11,175 nt of DNA, from positions 1 to 11,175 of the forward strand of contig QUTJ01031377.1 of the NCBI GenBank assembly GCA_003573635.1, read 5' to 3'. The stretch's first letter is position 1. Every line of letters starts with the position of its first letter. Of this stretch, positions 6,415 to 11,175 are shown piece by piece. The notes below the pieces were generated by a model. That model saw nothing but the letters and a program-made list of their open reading frames with translations, made no database searches and had not been told where the DNA came from. The stretch comes from Goniomonas avonlea. Lineage: Eukaryota; Cryptophyceae; Goniomonadida; Goniomonadaceae. The translations under genes and the position numbers were made by a program.

Positions 6415-8240
6415 ATGAGCACTGAAGATCCTGGGAAGACCGTGCTGACGCACAGCGATGAGAGCAATGTCCTGTTGACGATTTTCAATCTTGTGGACGA
6501 CGTGCTCGCGCTTGGGCGCTGCTCAGGGGTGTGCAAGAACTGGCGTGATTGCGCTGATGATGGGAACCTCTGGGGCCAGTGGTGGGAGCAGGTGTGGGAA
6601 ACCGTTCCTCTGATGGTGGACCCACTGCAGCTGTTGCCCGGGGATGCCGCAGGTCGTGACAGACGCTCTTTTGGTCGATTGTGGGTGCGCGTGTTTGGCG
6701 AAAGACCCAGAACTCTTGGCGTCATTCAGTCTTTCGAGGCCCACATTGAGCTGGCACTCCGTGTGTGCCAGAGCAAGATTTTGCACCGGTCCAGTTGCGT
6801 TCGACACCGGCAAACCAGTGTCAAACTTCGCCATTGCGAGCGTTTGTGGGTGGCCTTCCCCAACGAAGGGAGCTTGTCTGGTGTCGAGCTGCTTTCCACA
6901 CCAGACATTGACGGACTATCGCGCCTGCTCACGCAGCAGACTCTCAATTGCATCATTGCCTTGAATGATCCTCAGTTTGTTCACGATACAATGCGTTGTC
7001 TACGTTTGGAGGAGCACGCACCAAGCCGCATGTTCGACGTCCCTGTCTATCTTCTCCCCCCCATTTCCTGGACGGAGGAGTGCGCGCCGTGGGCCAAAAT
7101 CCTCTCTGATACGGACCGATTGTATGCGGTATGCCACCAACCTTTGTGTCCGGACCACTGATGTGTCGCAGGTCCAGTCTTCATTTGGCAAGCCCCCAGC
7201 GCCTGAGCGCGCAGATCTCCAGGCACTGCCGAAGAATCTTTTTGTTCTTCTTGGTGGTCCCCCCAAGTTTCACACATGTCCAACCTTCCCGGGTATCTCC
7301 ACTTGGATCTCGGATGCGCACTCCCACGCTGGGTGCTATTTGTATGCAGGGGGTGTTTTCGATCGGTTCGCGCAGCCTGGGCCGGCATTGCTATCCGCTG
7401 GGTGGGTCGACCCAGGCAACGAAAAGTTCGCTGAGGTCAACCGTCCCCTTGCGCTTGCCTATGCAAAGGAGGTGCGTCGTGCAGTTCCCTCTCGTGTCGC
7501 TTGTTCCTAACTCGGTTCCTCGTCAGGTGCTGTTCCCTGAGAGCGCTGTGACTGAACCTGTTGAAGAGCTGAACTCTTTCAGCGACAAGGTGACAAACCG
7601 TTTCTCAAGCCTGGACCCGACATTTTCTCATTCCACCCTAACACCGAAACAGATTCGCCACTTTGCGAGATCCGTGCTTCGCTCAGAGAAAGACGGCGAG
7701 GAGGATGGAACGCCCGTGGTCGACGTGGTTGAGGAAAAGGTTGTCGTCAAACTCTGGCTTCGGGTGCCGCATGTGATGCAGCAGGTGACTTTCGCTCCCA
7801 TCGGTTACTGCTCGTTTGAGGTCGTGCTCTGTGCGTGTCCGTGTGCGTGTGCTTGTGCGTGTCTGTCTGCCTGTCTCTCTCTGCCTACCTGCCTCTTCAC
7901 GGACCCGGACACGGACACATTCTCATATTGCGGGGTCTCTCACACACTGCTCCAGGTTTGGTTGGGCGCGCACGAACCGATCATGGGGACGATCTTCATT
8001 CGAGTTTCGATCAGCTTCAGTGGGGACCCGCTCCAATCGACTGTCAGGACAGAGCGCGTGGTGCGAGCGAACGATTTCCCGCCGCCGTACCCGCGGATTG
8101 CCAAAACACAGGACGTGTGCGAACCCATCATTACGTTCACTCCCCGCAAGCGCCTCGCCTTCAGCCCGCCACAGGTGCGCACCAAGGCCAAGCCCTTTCG
8201 TCGTTTCCCCCCTCGGGAAATCCGGGGGGGCGTCTCCTGA
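6415..8240 (+). CDS. F-box protein, four exons (518 aa)
   Basis: Exons 6415-7128, 7172-7471, 7527-7784 and 7956-8240 (TGA). The introns are 43, 55 and 171 nt, all phase 0, with donors GTATGC, GTGCGT and GTGACT. A TTCCTAAC branch-like site lies in the second; a CTGTCTGCC-type pyrimidine tract fills the third. The chosen ATG (AAAACTATGAGC) is followed by residues 18-62, an F-box: LLTIFNLVDDVLALGRCSGV, then CKNWRDCADDGNLW and QWWEQVW, with the conserved VC..W and LW positions; only the usual N-terminal LP is missing. F-box proteins recruit substrates to SCF (Skp1-cullin-F-box) ubiquitin ligases. The remaining ~450 residues show no LRR, kelch or WD repeats. They include Trp/Gly-rich stretches (FPGISTWISDAHSHAGCYLY) and a basic, Pro-rich tail (PPREIRGGVS). 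Substrate unknown. Intron 3 could be read through without a frame break, adding 57 residues of Cys/Ala/Leu-rich sequence, which I judge non-coding. Confidence 0.82.
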
Positions 8241-8271
8241 AGCAGGACATCACTCAATGCCACTCGACATC

Positions 8272-8409
8272 ACTAAAGGGGGGCGACAGGTCCAGTTGGT
8301 TACACATTTTCAAAAGATGTCCTAGTCATTGATTACAAATGGATAGTGAGTATGATCTCAATTGATTACAAAAATGTGTAACCAACTGGACCTGTCGCCC
8401 CCCTTTAGT
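8272..8409. mobile_element. 138-bp MITE-like element with perfect 39-bp inverted repeats
   Basis: The arms 8272-8310 and 8371-8409 are exact reverse complements over 39 bp, beginning ACTAAAGGGGGGCGACAGG. The 60-bp centre is AT-rich and has TGATTACAAA twice (8330, 8363). There is no coding capacity, so any transposition would depend on a transposase from elsewhere. An 11-bp direct repeat, TCAATGCCACT, lies at 8254-8264 and 8410-8420, but it does not abut the left arm exactly and matches the local minisatellite, so it is not a clean target-site duplication. The left end CACTA resembles CACTA-type termini, but the right end is TAGTT, not TAGTG. The element begins 31 bp after the F-box stop codon, so it probably lies in that gene's 3' UTR as a long hairpin. 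Identical arms imply recent insertion or gene conversion. Confidence 0.7.
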
Positions 8410-8509
8410 TCAATGCCACTTCACCCCCCCCCCCTGTTGCTGTCTGCACACCACCAGAATCCCTGTGCCTTACCCCCCCATCTCTCGCTCCCCTACGTCT
8501 CAAGTTCTC

Positions 8510-8789
8510 CGAATACTTGTGGCATTGAGTGATGTGAGTGATGTGAGCGACATCAGTGACATGGAATGATGTGTTGGAGCAACACTGAGTGGCGTCGTCT
8601 TTGGCTAAGCTTCAGTGGCATTGAATGGTGTCATTGAGTGATGCGAGCCTTGGCGAGGAGGTTGCTCTAGGTGTGGAGTTGACAGTGAGTGACTGAGTTG
8701 AGTGGCATCGAGTGATCCCTTTTTCAAGCATCCAGCTTGAGTGGCATGGGAGGGCATTGAGAGTGAGTGAGCGAGTTGCGTGGCATCGA
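8510..8789. repeat. Degenerate GAGTGGCATTGAGTGATG minisatellite
   Basis: Variants of GTGGCATTGAGTGATGTGAG recur throughout, for example at about 8519, 8612 and 8698, with shorter GTGATGTGAGCGACATCAGTGACATG blocks between them. The reverse complement (CACTCAATGCCACTC) occurs at 8251-8265, left of the MITE-like element. The array is degenerate and non-coding, with no long open frame. Confidence 0.6.
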
Positions 8790-8972
8790 GTGTCTCCGTA
8801 GGGTCCCTGGCACCGCTTTGAGTAACATTGAGTGGCCTTGTCTTTGTGTCAGCGTCTCCGTAGGGTCGTTGGCGTAGCTTTGAGTAACACTGAGTCGTCT
8901 TCTCTTTGTCTCAGCGTGTTCGAGTGGCTTCTCTTTGTCTAAGCGTCCCCATAGGGTCTCCGGCGTAGCCTG
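8790..8972. repeat. Three-copy ~63-bp tandem repeat
   Basis: Units start at 8790, 8853 and about 8916. The first two share GTCTCCGTAGGGTC, GCTTTGAGTAACA.TGAGT and CTTTGTGTCAGC / CTTTGTCTCAGC. The third is more diverged (CGTGTTCGAGTGGC, then CATAGGGTCTCCGGCGTAGC). No open frame is maintained. It follows directly on the GAGTGG minisatellite and may be derived from it, because GAGTGGC-type words persist. Confidence 0.6.
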
Positions 8973-9137
8973 GACGATGAGGGTCTGTTTTCACTGGGCC
9001 GGCCGTCCATGCCACCCATGCCTGCGGAACACCAGCTCGACATGTCACGCCCACGCGCACGGTGCGTCCTGTGTATGCTAGCGCCTCCTCGTCCTTCCCC
9101 GTCCTTCCCTCCTTGTGCGTCCTATCTCCTTTCCTAG

Positions 9138-9697
9138 GTAGATTGCGTGGACTCTGTGGCCGCTCAGCGGTTTCTGGATGGCTTGAATCGTCCCCCCCCC
9201 TCCTCTCTTCCTCTCTCGCTCTCCCTCCCTCTCTCCCCCTCTCTACTTCCTCTACAGGACGTACAGCCTCGCCGGCTCCATGGGTCCCCTCTCCGCCACC
9301 CTCTCTCCCCCCTCTCCCCCCTCCCTCCTCTCTCCACCTGACTCCCTCCCCCCTCTCTCATCTCTCCACCTGACTCCCTCCCCCTCTCTCATCTCTCCAC
9401 CTCCCTCCCCCTCTCTCATCTCTCCACCTGACTCCCTCCCCCTCTCTCATCTCTCCACCTCCCTCCCCCTCTCTCATCTCTCCACCTGACTCCCTCCCCC
9501 TCTCTCATGACTCCCTCTCCAGGACCTACGCAGGCCTCGCAGGCTCCATGGGTCCCCCGCCCAACCTCTTGTCGCTAGACAACCCCCTGGACGAGGAGGA
9601 CGAGTTCCTCGAGGAGGACCACGAGGACGAGGACGAGGGTCCTCTCCTGCAGCACTTGCACGCTATTGTCGGACGCGCTCGCTCCAACACGTTTTAG
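9138..9697 (+). CDS. Probable 3' exons of a gene with an acidic C-terminal tail
   Basis: The strongest part is the last exon, 9523-9697 (acceptor CTCTCCAG, stop TAG 9695-9697). It encodes TYAGLAGSMGPPPNLLSL, then DNPLDEEDEFLEEDHEDEDE, then LLQHLHAIVGRARSNTF. Such Asp/Glu tails are common in nuclear or nucleic-acid-associated proteins. The upstream exon is tentatively 9138-9169 (acceptor TTTCCTAG, donor GCG|GTTTCT); it encodes VDCVDSVAAQ and joins in phase 2. Upstream exons are unclear: an ATG at 9009 followed by a donor at 9062 does not fit this frame with the acceptor at 9137. An alternative frame through the same splice sites, using an acceptor at 9141, gives an Arg/Gly-rich tail (GRGGRVPRGGPRGRGRG) starting from that ATG. 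I favour the acidic frame, but the choice is unresolved. Function unknown. Confidence 0.4.
9193..9520 (+). repeat. Pyrimidine-rich intronic array with 58-bp higher-order units
   Basis: Almost pure pyrimidine on the + strand apart from a duplicated exon start at 9258-9300. From 9361 on, a 31-bp unit (TCTCTCCACCTGACTCCC + TCCCCCTCTCTCA) alternates with a 27-bp unit lacking TGAC, giving a 58-bp period (9361, 9419, 9477). The CTGAC in the long unit resembles a branch site followed by a pyrimidine tract. No AG occurs within the repeat units; the first AG afterwards is the acceptor at 9521-9522. Confidence 0.7.
9258..9300 (+). pseudogene. Duplicate of the last-exon start (alternative or decayed exon)
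   Basis: After the acceptor CTCTACAG (9250-9257) the sequence GACGTACAGCCTCGCCGGCT + CCATGGGTCCCC matches the real last-exon start at 9523 (GACCTACGCAGGCCTCGCAG + GCTCCATGGGTCCCC), with a 3-bp length difference. In the same phase it would read TYSLAGSMGP compared with TYAGLAGSMGP. It then runs into pyrimidine repeats rather than the acidic tail. It could be an alternative exon or a relic of duplication of the intron-end/exon-start module. Confidence 0.55.
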
Positions 9698-9815
9698 AGC
9701 ACACGTTTTAGAGCACTCGCTCCAACACGTTTTCGGGCTCTCGCTCCTTTCGAGCACCCGCTCCAACACGTTTTAGAGCTCTCGCTCGCTTAGAGCACTC
9801 GCTCCAACACGTCTA
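9678..9815. repeat. Minisatellite of GCTCCAACACGTTTTAGAGCACTC units
   Basis: CTCCAACACGTTTT recurs at about 9681, 9719 and 9761, with a final CTCCAACACGTC at about 9800. Between them are variants of AGAGCACTCGCT and a (GCTC)-rich linker. The first unit supplies the last residues (RSNTF) and the TAG stop of the acidic-tail gene, so the array begins inside the coding exon and extends into its 3' UTR. No function is visible. Confidence 0.65.
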
Positions 9816-10410
9816 CTCGCTTTGTTGAGTGCGAGTTGCCTGCCCGACTGGCGTTCTCGGGCACGGTACGTTCCCGCGTTTCTGGGGAGGTCGGACTGGT
9901 GATCTTGATGGGTGATCTGAGATCAGCCAGCTCGCTCTCCAGTGTAGCATATCACGAGGTGGGCGCCTACATTTTTGCTAGTTGGTACGCACTCACCCCC
10001 TCACTCGTCCCAACAAACCCAGTCACCACTCACACACACGACGCTCGCTCGCTCGCTCGCTCGCTCTGCCCACCCCACCCACACACTCACGCACCCTTGC
10101 GTTTTTCCGCTATCATCTGGGGTGCGCTACTGAACTTATGATCGAGCTTCCCCGCGTCCCATACGCTCACGTAACACAACTCGGGCTCTCCTCATCAGGA
10201 GAGCCCATCTAAGTCCCAGGAGCCAGTCGTCCATTTTTTAGAAAAAAACACACGTTTTTCACGCCTGAACGCGTTGTTGTAACGAGGAGTTAGCGCCGCT
10301 TGATCAGTAGCGGCACAGATGACGTTCATCGTCGTCTTTTGATAGAGACGATTCAACAGGAGTCGTCACACTTGTACAGTTTCTTGCGTTGCACGCATAC
10401 TCCCGCAAGC
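9816..10410 (+). other. Unresolved stretch, possibly with small exons
   Basis: Several short frames have partly coding character, but no consistent gene model emerges. 9840-9868 (LPARLAFSGT) ends at a GTACGT donor (9867). 10199-10282 follows a TCCTCATCAG acceptor-like site and encodes ESPSKSQEPVVHFLEKNTRF plus a few residues to TAA. An overlapping frame (to 10212) encodes ELMIELPRVPYAHVTQLG and ends in TAA. A long AG-free stretch at 10022-10140 with (GCTC)n and CCCAC/ACAC repeats could be a pyrimidine-rich intron end. From 10284 to 10410 I see no coding signal. The exons here, if real, may belong to the gene upstream or to a separate one. Confidence 0.25.
10183..10206. other. Perfect 10-bp stem, 4-nt loop hairpin
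   Basis: GGGCTCTCCT, CATC, AGGAGAGCCC: a 10-bp uninterrupted, GC-rich stem with a tetraloop. It is followed within 50 bases by TTTTTTAGAAAAAAA. The geometry differs from the histone mRNA 3' stem-loop (6-bp stem with a defined loop). It may act in an RNA 3' end, or it may be chance in a GC-rich sequence. Confidence 0.5.
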
Positions 10411-10770
10411 GGAGGTTGCAAGCAGGCAGGCGGTAGGTTTTGGAGACCCGCAGTGGTCCAGAGGAAGCAATAAAATTCGGTATTGTTGTATTTGCTGGAT
10501 TTATTTGTTCCCCCTCCCCCCTCCCCCCTCCTCTCTCTATCCAATTCTTCCCCGCCCCCCCTCTCCCTCTTCCCTCTCCCTCTTCCCTCTCCTTCTCCCC
10601 TGCCGCTGCCTACCTGCTTGTCTCTCTCTATCAATATTCTGATTAAAGCAGCCCACCAGGGAGGGGGGAGAGATTATTCGGGGAGCAGATACGCCAATAC
10701 CGAATATTATTGCTTCGTCTGGACCACTGCGGGTCTCCCCAAAACCCTAAACCGCTTGCACTGCAACATC

Positions 10771-10771
<1 letters not shown>
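10411..10771. mobile_element. Foldback-like element with ~85-bp imperfect inverted repeats
   Basis: The arms are 10411-10496 and 10684-10771. The core, 10442-10485 against 10695-10738, is 44 bp with two mismatches (GGAGACCCGCAGTGGTCCAG at the outer end). Similarity continues outwards with small gaps (GCGGTAGGTTTTGG / GCGGTTTAGGGTTTTGG) and inwards (GTATTGTTGTATTTGCT / GTATTGGCGTATCTGCT). The 187-bp centre is mostly a C/T tract (about 10508-10632) followed by a G-rich block, which may themselves pair partly. There is no coding capacity and no clear target-site duplication. It may be a non-autonomous foldback element or an inverted duplication at this locus; a transcript from it would form a long hairpin. 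Confidence 0.6.
10508..10632 (+). repeat. Pyrimidine tract inside the inverted repeat
   Basis: CCCCTCCCCCCTCCCCCCTC, then CTCTCTC, then repeated CCCTCTCCCTCTT words. Nearly all C and T on the + strand. It may act as the pyrimidine tract of an intron ending at CTGATTAAAGCAG (10652). Confidence 0.65.
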
Positions 10772-10774
<3 letters not shown>

Positions 10775-10814
<40 letters not shown>

Positions 10815-10970
10815 TGCCTGCCTGCCTGCGTGCGTGCCTGCGTGCCCGCCCTGCCTCTCTCTCGCCCTTTCTGTTCTGTTTCTGTCTGTCTCTGTCCCTC
10901 TGTCCCTCTGTCTCTCTCTTGCTCTCTTTCTGTTCTGTCTCTCTGTCTCTCTGTCTCTAATTCTGTGTTC
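10775..10970 (+). repeat. (TG)19 plus CTGTCTCTGTC-type pyrimidine array
   Basis: An uninterrupted (TG)19 at 10775-10812 is followed by TGCC/TGCG repeats and then by imperfect CTGTCTCTCTGTCCCTCTGTC words up to about 10970. It ends just before a CTGATCTAATGCAG acceptor-like sequence, so the whole stretch could be one intron (GTGTGT donor near 10774). Confidence 0.7.
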
Positions 10971-10983
10971 TGATCTAATGCAG

Positions 10984-11175
10984 CCCACCGGAGGGGAAGG
11001 GCCACAGACCCGTGAGGGCCTGCCTGAAGAGAGAGAGGGAGAGAATTCAAGCCATTCAGGAGCGAGCGAGAGAGAGGGGGCGAAGAGGGACGCGAGCGGC
11101 CAGCACCTGAACCAGCACCAGCATGGCAGTAGCAGACACTGTGACCCCTGCATGCCCAAAGAGGGAAGAAAAGGG
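10984..11175 (+). CDS. Possible exon running off the right edge, low-complexity Glu/Arg/Ser-rich
   Basis: After TTCTGATCTAATGCAG, which combines a branch-site-like motif with an AG, a frame opens at 10984 and stays open for all 64 codons to the window edge. It begins PTGGEGPQTREGLPEEREGE and continues with HSGASEREGAKRDASGQHLN and QHQHGSSRHCDPCMPKEGRK. Composition is hydrophilic and compatible with a disordered region. The opposite strand is also open over much of this stretch, and the sequence is repetitive, so the call is weak. I do not recognise a family. Confidence 0.3.

Noticed and set aside
7785-7955. Reading through the 171-nt segment as coding in the F-box protein
   Set aside because: It keeps frame, but encodes Cys/Ala/Leu low-complexity sequence from TG/CT repeats and is bounded by CAG|GTGACT and CTGCTCCAG|G, so an intron is more likely.
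8254-8420. 11-bp TCAATGCCACT as target-site duplication of the 138-bp element
   Set aside because: The left copy is seven bases away from the arm and the same word belongs to the neighbouring minisatellite, so it is not a clean duplication.
9691-9780. GTTTTAGAGC words resembling the start of a type II CRISPR repeat
   Set aside because: They belong to a ~24-bp eukaryotic minisatellite without unique spacers; the match is short and coincidental in a genome with spliceosomal introns.
10183-10206. Histone-type 3' stem-loop
   Set aside because: The stem is 10 bp rather than 6, the loop is CATC, and no histone coding sequence precedes it.
10741-10754. CCCTAAACC as a telomeric repeat
   Set aside because: Only one copy occurs, inside the right arm of an inverted repeat; there is no tandem array.
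10643-11159. Two - strand frames of 135 and 150 residues with His/Thr and Arg/Glu runs
   Set aside because: They translate the (TG)n and CTGTCTC arrays and have no independent coding signal.

Overview
The window looks like nuclear DNA of a compact, intron-rich single-celled eukaryote, such as an alga or other protist. Protein-coding blocks are interrupted by GT...AG introns, several with CTAAC- or CTGAC-like branch sites and pyrimidine tracts. Most introns are only 41-61 nt. Intergenic DNA is rich in pyrimidine tracts, (TG)n and minisatellites. Nothing fixes the lineage; a cryptophyte-like alga would fit, but that is a guess. There are no bacterial operon features, CRISPR arrays or rRNA/tRNA genes that I can support.

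Layout, left to right. (1) 1-392, + strand: the 3' end of an unknown gene, in two exons. (2) 589-1173, - strand: an EF-hand protein, convergent with the first gene and divergent from the next. (3) 1492-1677, + strand: a 61-residue protein with very strong codon bias, preceded by a likely 110-nt 5'-UTR intron. (4) 1678-2547: no confident gene. (5) 2548-6010, - strand: an eleven-exon gene that I reconstructed for a roughly 513-residue protein with a signal peptide and a long Ala/Lys/Glu-rich coiled coil. Its first six introns are 46-61 nt, but introns 7-9 are swollen by internal duplications, including decayed copies of the gene's own exons 1 and 7. (6) 6011-6414: a divergent promoter region. 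(7) 6415-8240, + strand: a four-exon F-box protein of 518 residues.

The right third is repeat-rich. A 138-bp element with perfect 39-bp inverted repeats lies 31 bp after the F-box stop codon. It is followed by two families of degenerate minisatellite (8510-8972). At 9138-9697 there is a probable gene end with an acidic tail; its exon start is duplicated on either side of an array of pyrimidine-rich units. Another minisatellite begins inside that gene's stop region. At 10411-10771 an 85-bp imperfect inverted repeat encloses a pyrimidine-rich loop. A possible exon runs off the right edge (10984-11175).

The genes do not form an obvious pathway. Arrangement is by divergent and convergent pairs. 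The most distinctive biology is structural: near-minimal introns that are almost all phase 0, and repeated duplication of modules combining an intron 3' end with an exon start. No new defence or mobile system can be claimed with confidence.
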